A DNA stretch of 64,000 bases from Leptothrix sp. (in: b-proteobacteria) (GTDB lineage Bacteria; Pseudomonadota; Gammaproteobacteria; Burkholderiales; Burkholderiaceae_C), in assembly GCA_013822685.1 (NCBI GenBank), contig PNKV01000002.1, positions 248,001 through 312,000 on the forward strand, read 5' to 3'. The translations under genes were made by a program, and so were the position numbers. The notes under the pieces were generated by a model. It was not told the origin of the DNA and made no database searches. It saw nothing but the letters and a program-made list of their open reading frames with translations. Of this stretch, positions 27,248-36,272 are shown piece by piece. How positions within the stretch are numbered: position 1 is the stretch's first letter; each line of letters starts with the position of its first letter.

Positions 27248-28342
27248 TCACTTGCTGGCCAGCTTGCGGGCCGTCACTTTGACCTTGCCGCTCGCGTCGT
27301 ACTGGGGCCAGTAGTCTTCCAGGCCTTGCTCTTTCAGGGCCTGGTTGAGGTATTTGGGCTCAAGCCAGTCATTGATGTTCACGTCCCGGCGAATGAGCTT
27401 GAACTTCTTCGCCTCTGAGATCGAGCGCGTCAAGCTGGCCACGTAGTACTCGTCCAGCAAGGGGTTCACGCGGGTGCGCAGGTCGGTGACGTTGCTCCAG
27501 CTCTTCTTGTAGTCGATGTAGGGTGTGCTGCCTGCTTGCGCCCAATACTGGAAGAGCTTCTCGCGGTTGGCCTCGGTTGAACTCCAGACGGCGCTCTTCA
27601 AAAGGCGGTTCACCACACGCTGAACGATTTGCGGATACTTCTTCTCGAACTCGTCACCCACCCAGACCGAGCCTGGGCTGCTCAGGTCCGGATCGTCCTT
27701 GATCTCATGGATGTGCTTGGCCACGCCACGCGCTTCCAAATCGAACGGCGTCACCACGGTGCCATCGATGTCACCAGTGGCCAGTGCCGCCTTGGTGTCG
27801 TCGTTGTTCAGGCTGATGACGCGGAAATCCTTGTCGCCAAAACCGAACTTCTCAAGCCAGCGGTACAGGGTCAGCTGGCCGGCAGTGCCCTTGAAGGTGG
27901 CCAGCTTCTTGCCCTTGAGGTCGGCCAGGCTCTTGGCGCTGGACGAGGCCGGCACCACGAAGTAGCTGTTGCCAAAGCGGCTGGCGGACATGATGACCTT
28001 GCGCTTGAGCCCGGTGGACCAGCCCACGATCAGGGGCAGGTCGCCGTGGCCAAAGGCGAAGTCGATCAGGCCGTTGGCATACGCCTCGTTCAAGGCTGGG
28101 CCGGCGCCCACGTAGTGGTTCCACACGATCTTGATGCCGTCGGCCTTGAACTCTTCTTCGATCACGCCTTGCAGCTCTGCCGTGGCCGGGAAGCTGCCGG
28201 AAGGCAAGGGGCGGCCGCCCGTGCCAGCTTGGGGGAAGCCGATGCGGATGACCTTGGGTTTGTCTTCAGCGTGAACAACGGTCACGGAGGCGCTGAAGAG
28301 GGTGAGCGCGCCAAGCGCTGCGGCAAAAATTCGACGATTCAT
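27248..28342 (-). CDS. ABC importer periplasmic binding protein, SsuA/TauA type
   Basis: Secreted solute-binding protein of 364 aa. The signal peptide ends near VTVVHAED. Mature sequence VIRIGFPQAGTGGRPLPSGS, then GLIDFAFGHGDLPLIVGWS and LADLKGKKLATFKGTAGQLT, is typical of the NMT1/SsuA-like family that binds sulfonates, taurine or related anions. The start follows AAGGAC. It comes second in the operon after the porin. The ligand is not defined by sequence; a sulfonate or sulfate ester is likely from family and context. Confidence 0.82.
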   Translation of the reverse strand: MNRRIFAAALGALTLFSASVTVVHAEDKPKVIRIGFPQAGTGGRPLPSGSFPATAELQGVIEEEFKADGIKIVWNHYVGAGPALNEAYANGLIDFAFGHGDLPLIVGWSTGLKRKVIMSASRFGNSYFVVPASSSAKSLADLKGKKLATFKGTAGQLTLYRWLEKFGFGDKDFRVISLNNDDTKAALATGDIDGTVVTPFDLEARGVAKHIHEIKDDPDLSSPGSVWVGDEFEKKYPQIVQRVVNRLLKSAVWSSTEANREKLFQYWAQAGSTPYIDYKKSWSNVTDLRTRVNPLLDEYYVASLTRSISEAKKFKLIRRDVNINDWLEPKYLNQALKEQGLEDYWPQYDASGKVKVTARKLASK

Positions 28343-28360
28343 GTTTTGTCCTTGGGGTAA

Positions 28361-29908
28361 TCAGAAGCCGTACTGGAACTGCGCGACCAGGCCGCTGGTC
28401 TTGCGGGGGCGCTGCAGGGTGTAGCCCGAGACCGGCTGGTCGTTCGAGGCGATCAGGTAGTTCAGTTGGAACTTGGTGGTTTCGGCGAAGAAGGCGTTCA
28501 AGCCCAGCGTGGTGATCTTGCTTTTGTCGCCCAGGCTGGTGGTGCGCACCGCCGCGTTGTTGGCGGTGTCCGAATCGAAGGTGTCAAAGCGCACGAAGGC
28601 CTGGTAAGACTGGGGCCAGTAGTCATCGAACTTGCCCAGTTGCTTGGAGCTGTTCAAGAACTGCTCGCCCCAGGTGTAGGCGAATGTCACGTACTGGCCG
28701 CGCGCTTTCTTGACGTCCGTGATGAAGTTGGCCCGGGTGGCAGTGGTGGGGTTGCGAACCACCTCGTCACGGCCTTCGGCGTACTCGTAAGCCACCGAAT
28801 AAGGGAAGCGCGTGTAGTTGATGTCAAAGCCGGTGCGCGACAGGTCGCCGTTTTTCAGAACCACGGCTCCGGTGGCAGGCGTGTTGGCGATGTTGGCCTT
28901 GCCGGTGTAGTACGACAGGCCCAGCTTCAACTCCCGAAGCCAGCTGTTGTAGTCCGCGGGCACCGTGAAGGCCACGCGGCCAATCCAGTCCTTGGCGGTG
29001 TTGTTGTCGCCAGCATTCACGCCGGTGCCGTTGACCACGCCCAGCGCGTATTCGATCAGCGAGGACCGGTAGTTGGAGGTGTAGTCCACATTGACGAAAG
29101 CATCGCCCCGCAGGATCAGGCCGGTTTGCCGTGAGTTCAGGTTGGTGAAGCCGGCGCCACCGTTGTAAGGCGTTTGGGTGGCGGATGCACCGCGTGCCAG
29201 GAACTGGGCAGACGTGATGACCGGCCGAATTTCTTCGGTGGTCTGGGCTTCCAGGCCAAAGGGCAATTGCTGCTGGCCCAGCGTCAACGTCAGCTTGGGT
29301 TCCTCTTGACCCGAGTTGGTCGAGAAGAAGCTGTAGGCCAGGTTGGCGTTGAGCACATTCAATGCGCCCGAGACGGCATTCGCGCTGAAGGCGTAGGTCA
29401 GGTTCTTGCCCTCGGTGTAGTCCTTGAACAGGCTGCCGGCAAATGCCAAGGTGGCGCCCGGCGAGTCAAAGCCCCATGAGCGCTTGGTGTCGGTGGCACT
29501 GGTCGGGTTGCTGGGCGTGGTGCCCACCGGCGCCACGGAGGGCTGTTGCTGCGAAACGCGGGCGGTGAGGGTGCCGGTGATCGTGGTGCCGCGGTTGGTC
29601 AGGGCGGTCTTGGTGTCGCGGCTGCGTTGCTGGTCGTATTTGTAGTTCTCAAGGTCAGCGCGAACGCCCTTGATGTCGGCTTGCGTGGCAGGTGTCAACG
29701 AGTCTCGCGTGGCTTCGTCGATGTTGTCCTCACCAGCAGCAGCGACGGCAGGTGCCGCAGGCTTGACCAGAGCCTTCAGTTCTTCAACCTGTTTGCGGAG
29801 CTCCTCGATCTCGCGCTTGAGGTCGGATGCTGATTGAGCGTGGGCCACACCGCCGGTCAAGGCAAGCAGCACGGCGCTGGTCAGCACTGTTGTTTTGAAA
29901 GAATGCAC
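28361..29908 (-). CDS. outer-membrane porin with N-terminal coiled coil
   Basis: Outer-membrane beta-barrel protein of 515 aa from a GTG start (29908) that follows TAGGAG by 8 bases. Signal peptide: VHSFKTTVLTSAVLLALTGG and the following VAHAQ. A short heptad-like coiled coil, DLKREIEELRKQVEELKALV (about residues 30-49), precedes a barrel rich in alternating aromatic strands. It ends in Phe (QFQYGF), as expected for BAM-dependent insertion. The layout resembles trimeric anion-selective porins of the OprO/OprP group and porins found next to organosulfur genes. First gene of the RpoN-controlled ABC operon. Confidence 0.8.
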   Translation of the reverse strand: MHSFKTTVLTSAVLLALTGGVAHAQSASDLKREIEELRKQVEELKALVKPAAPAVAAAGEDNIDEATRDSLTPATQADIKGVRADLENYKYDQQRSRDTKTALTNRGTTITGTLTARVSQQQPSVAPVGTTPSNPTSATDTKRSWGFDSPGATLAFAGSLFKDYTEGKNLTYAFSANAVSGALNVLNANLAYSFFSTNSGQEEPKLTLTLGQQQLPFGLEAQTTEEIRPVITSAQFLARGASATQTPYNGGAGFTNLNSRQTGLILRGDAFVNVDYTSNYRSSLIEYALGVVNGTGVNAGDNNTAKDWIGRVAFTVPADYNSWLRELKLGLSYYTGKANIANTPATGAVVLKNGDLSRTGFDINYTRFPYSVAYEYAEGRDEVVRNPTTATRANFITDVKKARGQYVTFAYTWGEQFLNSSKQLGKFDDYWPQSYQAFVRFDTFDSDTANNAAVRTTSLGDKSKITTLGLNAFFAETTKFQLNYLIASNDQPVSGYTLQRPRKTSGLVAQFQYGF

Positions 29909-29950
29909 CGCGTTGGCTCCTAGAGGTAAGTTGTTGCGTTACCCCTCTAT

Positions 29951-29966
29951 CGCACAAGCTGTGCCA
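29951..29966 (-). promoter_or_regulatory. sigma-54 (-24/-12) promoter for the porin/ABC operon
   Basis: On the minus strand TGGCACAGCTTGTGCG has a perfect -24 hexamer TGGCAC, and the -12 GC lies exactly 10 bases after the GG. Predicted transcription begins near 29940, about 32 bases before the GTG at 29908. Upstream, AACGG/CCGTT arms near 29966-29982 and TGTTTT/AAAACA arms near 30011-30032 could be activator sites. Confidence 0.78.
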
Positions 29967-30126
29967 ACGGTTTAGGCCGTTTTCTTCAGTAAATTCAAGG
30001 CCTTGCGCGCTGTTTTGTCGTTATGAAAACACCTTAGGTGCTGCGATATCAACTGTGTGTACAAAACAAAACAACATGATGAGGCGCGTTGCTTATGCGC
30101 TCAGCAAATACGCTACTGAGGTGGGC

Positions 30127-31572
30127 TCATGGCGTGGTCCAGCCTCCGCCCAGGGCCTTGACCAGATAGGTGGTGGTGACCAGTTGCTGACCCAGCAATT
30201 GGGTGCTGAGGCGGCGGTTGTTCAGCACGTTTTGCTGCGCCGTCACCACGTCCAGGTAAGTGGTCAGCCCACCTTCATAGCGGTCCGTGGCGATGTCCAG
30301 CACCCTTTGCGCGCTGGACACCGCGGCCTGCGATTGTTGGCGCGCCGAGTTCAAGGCGTTGACGCCGCTCAAGCCATCCTCCACCTCCTGAAGGGCCCGC
30401 AGCACGGTCTGTCGATAGTTGGCGGTGGCGATGTCATGGCCAGCCTTGGCTTGTGCCAGGCGGGCTTCATGGCGTCCGCCATCGAAGAGGGCTTGCGCCA
30501 CAGTGCTGCCCACTGACCAAAGCAAACTGGGCCCGTCCAGCAATTGCGCGATGTCTCGGCTTTCCCAGCCTCCATTGGCATTGAGCACGATGCTGGGAAA
30601 CCAGGCCGCGCGGGTCACGCCGATCTGAGCATTGGACACCGCCACGGCGCGCTGCGCGGCGGCCACATCCGGCCGGCGTTCCAGCACATCCGAGGGCAAG
30701 CCCACCGGGATGACAGGCGCTTGGGCATGGGCATTCGCCGGTGGCAGGGTGAACGCCGATGCCGGCGTGCCCACCAAGGTGGCCAGCGCATGTTCAAGTT
30801 GCTGCCGTTGGCGCCGCAATAATTCAAGCTGTGTGCGGGTTGAGTCCAGCAGCGCTTGCTGTTGCGCCACGTCCAGGCCTGAGGCGGCACCGCCTTCGCG
30901 GCGAGCGCTCAGCAAGCCAGCGGCGCGTGTCTGCACGGCGATGCCTTGTCCGATCACATCGATCTCGGCATCCAGTGAGCGCAGGTTGAAATAGAACGCC
31001 GCCAGGTCGGCAGACAACACCAGCCTCGCGTTCTCAAGCTCTGCCTGCGATTGCTGCTCAGCAGCCTGCGCGCCCTTGATGTCTTCGCGCACCCGGCCAA
31101 ACAAGTCCAACTCGTAACTCACGCCCAGGTTGAGCACATGGTCGTTCTGGATGGACGACACGGATTGGGCCGAGCCGTTGGCCGCCGGGCGATTGGCGGA
31201 AGTGCGTGAGCGCGTGTTTCGCAAGCTGGCATCGAGCCTGGGCAACTGGGCCGCGCCTGAGAATTGCGTGGCGGCGTGCGCTTGCCGAAGTCGGGCCGCT
31301 GCGATCTGCAGGGTTTGGTTCTGCAAGAGTGCCTGCTCTTGAAGTTCATTCAGCCCTGAATCGTTGAACACCACCCACCAACGGCCTTTGCTGGCGGCGT
31401 CATTGGGCTGCGCGGGTCGCCAGGGGCCTGCTTGTTTAGCCTGCCCGACGGTTGTTGCTGCCGTTTTCCAGTTGGCGGGCAAGTGGGCTGCAGCTTGATT
31501 CGGTGGGGGTTCAGGGGTGGCACAGCCAGCGAGCAGCGCCAAGGTCAAGGCGCCCGCACCGGTTTTCTTCAT
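30127..31572 (-). CDS. outer-membrane efflux lipoprotein, NodT family
   Basis: TolC-like outer-membrane factor of a tripartite RND pump, about 481 aa. It is a lipoprotein: the signal ends in the lipobox LALLAGC, so the mature protein starts at an acylated cysteine. The mature part has two repeats of the OEP domain with long helices (LQEQALLQNQTLQIAAARLR; AELENARLVLSADLAAFYFN). The ATG at 31572 is reported; a GTG at 31581 that overlaps the adaptor stop is possible. Third gene of the permease-adaptor-OMF operon. Confidence 0.88.
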   Translation of the reverse strand: MKKTGAGALTLALLAGCATPEPPPNQAAAHLPANWKTAATTVGQAKQAGPWRPAQPNDAASKGRWWVVFNDSGLNELQEQALLQNQTLQIAAARLRQAHAATQFSGAAQLPRLDASLRNTRSRTSANRPAANGSAQSVSSIQNDHVLNLGVSYELDLFGRVREDIKGAQAAEQQSQAELENARLVLSADLAAFYFNLRSLDAEIDVIGQGIAVQTRAAGLLSARREGGAASGLDVAQQQALLDSTRTQLELLRRQRQQLEHALATLVGTPASAFTLPPANAHAQAPVIPVGLPSDVLERRPDVAAAQRAVAVSNAQIGVTRAAWFPSIVLNANGGWESRDIAQLLDGPSLLWSVGSTVAQALFDGGRHEARLAQAKAGHDIATANYRQTVLRALQEVEDGLSGVNALNSARQQSQAAVSSAQRVLDIATDRYEGGLTTYLDVVTAQQNVLNNRRLSTQLLGQQLVTTTYLVKALGGGWTTP

Positions 31573-31577
31573 CACGA

Positions 31578-32843
31578 TCACGCCTTGTCACCCTTGGCAG
31601 CGCCTCGTGGTACGGGGCTGCTTGCCCCGCGTGGTGGCTGGCCTTCAGCGCGGGCGGGCGCTTTCTCGGGCGGGGCCGCCTTGGCGATCACACGCTCGCC
31701 TTCTTCCACAGAATCGTGCGGGTTCAAGACCACAGCGTCATTCGGCCCGAGTCCGGACGTGACCTCGACCACCCGGCCCAGGTCGCGGCCCAGTTTGATG
31801 CTGCGCAAGCTGATGCGGTCGCCATTGACCACGGCCACGCGCGGTCCATCCTGGCGAAATTGGAGCGCATTCACGGTCAACACCAAGGTGCGCGATCCAG
31901 CTTGCAAAGGCAGGCTTACTTCGACGTAAGAGCCTGGGATCAGCTTGCCCTCCTTGTTGGGCAAAGTGATCTCGACCTGCATCGAGCGTGTGGCCGAATC
32001 GATGGCACCTGCCGTGCGGGCCACGGTCCCCTTGAAGGTCATGCTGGGTTTTTCGATCAACCTAACCATGACTTCCTGGCCCGGCTTGACGGTGTCCGCA
32101 TGGACCTGCGGCACAGCCACCGTCACGCGCAAGGTGTCGGACTTGGCCAAGTAGAACAGCTCGCGGTTGTTGCTGGTGCTGCCAGCACCAATCAGGGCGC
32201 CAACCTCCACATTGCGGCGCACCACCACGCCGTCAAAAGGCGCGGTGATGCGCCGGAACGATTGAAGTTGCTCCAGCCGCTTCACGTTCGCGTCGGCCGC
32301 GGCCAAGTCGGCCCTGGCCTGCAGGTGCGTGGCGCTGCGCTCGTCCAATTCTTGCTGCGACACGGCGTCTCTTTGCCGCAGGCCCTCCCAACGTGCCAAT
32401 GAAGACTGTGCCAGTGCCAGCCTGGCCTTGATCTGCTCGCGCGTGGCGTGGGCCTGGGCCAGCTCTTGATCGGCCTCCGGTGTGTCAATCACGGCCAGCA
32501 GTTCACCTTGGCGCACGTGGTCGCCAATGTCCTTGGTCCAACGCTGCAGGTAGCCACTGGTGCGGGCATGAATGGCCGCTTCGGTTTGGCCCCGAAGGGT
32601 GCCCGGCAGTGCCAGGTTCCGCTTGCTGTCGCCAGGCCGGGCGTTGACGGTCAAGACGCTGCGGGCCGCGTTCTTCGTCGTGGTCTCGTCCAGCGCCTTG
32701 GCCTGGACGCTGGTGGTGTAGACCCGCACGGCCGCACCGCCCATCAGCAGCAAGGCGGCCGCGACGGCGATGCGCGTGGCACGCCGCAGGCTTTGGCTTT
32801 TCTGGGGGGCATCGGGTACGTGATTGGAAGAAGTCATGCTCAT
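31578..32843 (-). CDS. RND efflux periplasmic adaptor (membrane fusion protein)
   Basis: Adaptor of 421 aa. The ATG at 32843 (MSMTSSNHVPDAPQKSQS) overlaps the permease stop by 4 bases. A longer in-frame reading upstream only shadows the permease gene. One membrane anchor (about residues 21-41) is followed by a lipoyl domain (GYLQRWTKDIGDHVRQGELL), a coiled-coil hairpin (ELAQAHATREQIKARLALAQ), the second lipoyl half (RITAPFDGVVVRRNVEVGAL) and beta-barrel parts. The C-terminus is Pro/Arg-rich. It links the HAE1 permease to the NodT lipoprotein. Confidence 0.9.
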   Translation of the reverse strand: MSMTSSNHVPDAPQKSQSLRRATRIAVAAALLLMGGAAVRVYTTSVQAKALDETTTKNAARSVLTVNARPGDSKRNLALPGTLRGQTEAAIHARTSGYLQRWTKDIGDHVRQGELLAVIDTPEADQELAQAHATREQIKARLALAQSSLARWEGLRQRDAVSQQELDERSATHLQARADLAAADANVKRLEQLQSFRRITAPFDGVVVRRNVEVGALIGAGSTSNNRELFYLAKSDTLRVTVAVPQVHADTVKPGQEVMVRLIEKPSMTFKGTVARTAGAIDSATRSMQVEITLPNKEGKLIPGSYVEVSLPLQAGSRTLVLTVNALQFRQDGPRVAVVNGDRISLRSIKLGRDLGRVVEVTSGLGPNDAVVLNPHDSVEEGERVIAKAAPPEKAPARAEGQPPRGASSPVPRGAAKGDKA

Positions 32844-35800
32844 GCGGCTTGCAGGTCGTTGGAGGGAAGCGTGGCCTTGGGGACGGGCGCCAGATGGCGC
32901 CGGTGCAATCCGGCAAACACCAGGGGAACAAAAATCAGGGTGGACACGGTGGCCAGCATCAGGCCGCCGATCACGGCCCGGCCCAGCGGGGCGTTCTGTT
33001 CGCCGCCTTCGCCCAGGCCGATGGCCATGGGCACCATGCCGATGATCATGGCCAAGGCCGTCATCAGCACCGGGCGCAAGCGGGTGCCGCCAGCCTCCAG
33101 TGCAGCCATGTTGGCAGGCACGCCTTCGCTGAGTCGCTGGCGTGCAAACGACACCACCAGAATGCTGTTCGCCGTGGCCACCCCCACGGTCATGATGGCC
33201 CCCGTCAGCGCGGGCACTGACAACGATGTGCCGGTCAAGAAGAGCATCCACAAGATGCCGGCCAGTGCGGCGGGCAGGGCGGTGATGATGATCAGCGCAT
33301 CCAGCCATGACTGGAAATTGACGACGATCAGCAGGTAGACCAAGACGATGGCCACGGCCAGGCCCAAGCCAAGCCCGGTGAAAGAGTCGCGCATGGTTTG
33401 CACCTGCCCACGCACGGTGATGTCCGACCCGCGTGGCAGCTTGGCCCTGGCCTTCTCAATCAGGGGCTCGATGTCGGCAAAGGTGCCGCCCAGGTCTCGC
33501 CCGTCCACCGCCGCGTACACGTCGATCACGTTCGAATTGTTGTAGTGCGAGACGATGCCTTGCTGGCTGCTGGCCTTCACCTGCACCACATCGCCCAGCA
33601 GTTGCGGCTCTTTGACTTGGCTGCCGGTCGCCGGCGAATTGATCGGGATGCTGAGCAGGGCGCTCATGCTGTCGATGTCGGATTGCCGCATTTGAACGGC
33701 CACGTTGTAAACGTTGCCATTGGCGGGGTTGAGCCAGTAGGTGGGGGCGGTCTGAAAGCTGGAACTCAGCGAGATCAAGGCGTTCTGCGCCACATCGCGG
33801 GCCACCAGGCCGGTCTGCAGCAAACGTGAGCGGTCCATCTCCAGTGAGATGGTGTGCTTGTTGAAGCGCTGGTAGATGTAAGAGTCCACCGCGCCGCTCA
33901 CCTTGCGGATGTCGTTGAGCAGTTCGCTGGCCAGCATCAGGTTCTGGTCCACGTTGTTGCCGCTGAACTGGATGTCGATGGGCGCGGGCAGGCCAAAGTT
34001 CAAGGTCTGGCTGACCATGTCGGCCGACTGGAAGTAGAACTCGACGCCTGGGAACTGCCTCGGCAATTCGGCCCGCAGCGTGCGGATGTAGCCGGCACTG
34101 GGCTCGTGGCCTTTGTTCAGCGAGATCATGATCTCGGTGTCGCTGCTGTCAAAAGTGCCGTTGTTGTTGTAGATCGTGTTGTAGGGCGTGTAAGGCCCGC
34201 CCACGATGTCCACGATGTTGGCCAGCTCGTGCTGGGGGATTACCTTGCGGATGGCGGCTTGAATCTGGTCGGCCAATTGCGGCATCTCTTCCAGCCGTGT
34301 GCCCACCGGCGCTCGAACATGCAAGCGCAACTGCCCGGCGTCCACCGTGGGGAAGAAGTCCTGGCCAATCAAGGCAAACAGCCCGCCAGAGGCCAGGCAA
34401 AAGACCAGGAAGCCCGAGGCAAACGATTTCTTGCGGTTCAGCAAGGCGGCCAACACCAGCGTGTATTGCGCCCTGAAACGCTCAAAGCCCTGGTCAAAAG
34501 CCAGGTGGATGCGGCGCAAGCGGCCGGGCTCGCCTTTGGCCGTGCCACTGCGGGATTGCTGGCGCATCAAGTACATGGCCAGTGTGGGCACCAGGGTGCG
34601 CGACAGCACATAAGACGCCAGCATGGCGAACACCACGGCCTCGGCCAGCGGCACAAACAAGTGGCGTGCCACGCCGCTCAGCAAGAACATCGGCACAAAC
34701 ACAATGCAGATGCACAAGGTGGACACCAAAGCGGGCACCGCGATCTCGGCCGCGCCATCCAGAATGGCCTGGTGCGGGTTCTTGCCCATGTGCAGGTGCC
34801 GCTCGATGTTCTCGATGGTCACCGTGGCATCGTCCACCAGGATGCCGACCGCCAAGGCCAGTCCGCCCAGCGTCATGATGTTGATCGTTTGGCCGATCAG
34901 GTGCATCGCGATGATCGAGCTGAGGATCGACAGCGGGATGGAGACGGCGATGATGGCCGTGCTGCGCCAATTGCCCAGGAACAGCAGGATCAGCGCGGCC
35001 GTGAGCGTGGCGGCGATGATGGCTTCGTGCACCACCCCCGTGATGGCCGACTGCACGAACACCGATTGATCGGCCAGTGGCGTGATCTTGATGTCGGGCG
35101 GCATGGTCAAGGCCGCCTTGGGCAGCACCTCCGCCACCGTCTTGAGAATGTCCAGGGTCGAGGCACCGCCGTTCTTCAGCACGGTCATCAGCAGGCCGCG
35201 CTCGCCATCGCGGCGCACGATGTTGGTCTGGGGCTGGTAGCCGTCGCGCACATTGGCCACGTCACGGATGTAGACCGTGCTGCCATTGACGGTGCGGATG
35301 GGGATGTCGCCCAGGGCGGCCAGCGTCGCGGGCGAGCCATTCATGGCCACATTCAGCTCAGAGGCACCAATCTTGGCCGTGCCTGTGGGTAAGGTCAGGT
35401 TCTGCAGGCTCAAGGCGTTGACCACGTCCACGGGCGTCAGGCCCCGCGCGGTCAGCGCCGGGCCGTCCAGGTCCACCGACACTTGCCGGCTCTTGCCGCC
35501 ATAAGGGAAGGTGACCGCCAGGCCGGGGATGGTCACGATCTTGGGCCTCAAGCCATTGAAGACCTGGTCGTTGAGCTCCTGGTCTGACAGTGATGGGCTG
35601 CTCAAACCCAACTGCAGGATAGGCAGGTTAGAGGCCGAGTATTTGACGATGGTGGGTGGCGTGGCCCCCGGTGGCAGCGAGCGCAATGACGATTGCGTGC
35701 TGGCCACCAGCTGCGAGATGGCCGTGGCCATGTCGGTGTTGGGCTGGAAGAAGACCTTGATGACCGCCAGGCCCGCCATCGACTGGGACTCCACGTGCTC

Positions 35801-36034
35801 CATGTCGCTGACCGCATTGGCCAGATTGCGCTCCATCGGCGTAGTGATCCGATTGGCCATCTCGGCCGCAGTCAGGCCGTTGTACGACAGCAAGATCCCC
35901 ACCACGGGGATGTCGATCTCAGGAAAGACATCGATGGGCGCTTTGCGCAGAACGAACGGTGAAGCAAGCAGGATCAGCAGGGCCGCCACGATGAATGTGT
36001 AGGGACGGCGCAGCGCAATATTGACGATCCACAT
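32840..36034 (-). CDS. RND efflux permease, HAE1 family
   Basis: Proton-driven drug/solute exporter of 1064 aa from the ATG at 36034 (MWIVNIALRRPYTFIVAALL). A longer in-frame reading lacks a membrane-start signature and is rejected. The helix-4 Asp-Asp proton-relay pair is seen in LALAVGILVDDATVTIENIE. A second helix bundle begins near residue 535 (SFASGFLVFCLASGGLFALI). The subgroup, with a short N-terminus and PIDVFPEIDIPVVGILLSYN in the first porter loop, is distinct from the MdtBC-type permeases at the window start. First gene of its operon. Confidence 0.92.
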   Translation of the reverse strand: MWIVNIALRRPYTFIVAALLILLASPFVLRKAPIDVFPEIDIPVVGILLSYNGLTAAEMANRITTPMERNLANAVSDMEHVESQSMAGLAVIKVFFQPNTDMATAISQLVASTQSSLRSLPPGATPPTIVKYSASNLPILQLGLSSPSLSDQELNDQVFNGLRPKIVTIPGLAVTFPYGGKSRQVSVDLDGPALTARGLTPVDVVNALSLQNLTLPTGTAKIGASELNVAMNGSPATLAALGDIPIRTVNGSTVYIRDVANVRDGYQPQTNIVRRDGERGLLMTVLKNGGASTLDILKTVAEVLPKAALTMPPDIKITPLADQSVFVQSAITGVVHEAIIAATLTAALILLFLGNWRSTAIIAVSIPLSILSSIIAMHLIGQTINIMTLGGLALAVGILVDDATVTIENIERHLHMGKNPHQAILDGAAEIAVPALVSTLCICIVFVPMFLLSGVARHLFVPLAEAVVFAMLASYVLSRTLVPTLAMYLMRQQSRSGTAKGEPGRLRRIHLAFDQGFERFRAQYTLVLAALLNRKKSFASGFLVFCLASGGLFALIGQDFFPTVDAGQLRLHVRAPVGTRLEEMPQLADQIQAAIRKVIPQHELANIVDIVGGPYTPYNTIYNNNGTFDSSDTEIMISLNKGHEPSAGYIRTLRAELPRQFPGVEFYFQSADMVSQTLNFGLPAPIDIQFSGNNVDQNLMLASELLNDIRKVSGAVDSYIYQRFNKHTISLEMDRSRLLQTGLVARDVAQNALISLSSSFQTAPTYWLNPANGNVYNVAVQMRQSDIDSMSALLSIPINSPATGSQVKEPQLLGDVVQVKASSQQGIVSHYNNSNVIDVYAAVDGRDLGGTFADIEPLIEKARAKLPRGSDITVRGQVQTMRDSFTGLGLGLAVAIVLVYLLIVVNFQSWLDALIIITALPAALAGILWMLFLTGTSLSVPALTGAIMTVGVATANSILVVSFARQRLSEGVPANMAALEAGGTRLRPVLMTALAMIIGMVPMAIGLGEGGEQNAPLGRAVIGGLMLATVSTLIFVPLVFAGLHRRHLAPVPKATLPSNDLQAA

Positions 36035-36272
36035 TGGACGACTACTTCTTTTGAACGGTGATGAATTGGGGCCTGACGTTCGCAGGTTTCGGGCCAGGAA
36101 AAGGGACAGCAAATGGGTGTGTGACAGCCTGTGCCCACACCAATGCGCTGGCTTTCTGACAGGGCGCTGTTGCTGTCGCAGCAATGGCGGTTAGGCTGTG
36201 CTGCAAAGGCAGCAGTCCCAGGCCCATGCAAGGCCTCCGCGCCTGGAACGAATCCTGCCTACCAAGGACCTC

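Noticed and set aside
22132..30000. Genomic island or recent transfer for the RpoN-controlled cluster
   Set aside because: No tRNA, integrase, IS element or flanking direct repeats are visible, and codon composition looks like the neighbours apart from the AT-rich control region.
32844..33308. N-terminal extension of the adaptor gene to 33308
   Set aside because: The extra residues are an out-of-frame reading of the permease C-terminus; the ATGA overlap at 32840-32843 is the natural start.
33854..35392. Open frame of 512 codons on the plus strand, opposite the HAE1 permease
   Set aside because: Arg/His/Gln-rich antisense composition with no recognisable domain; the permease on the minus strand is complete.
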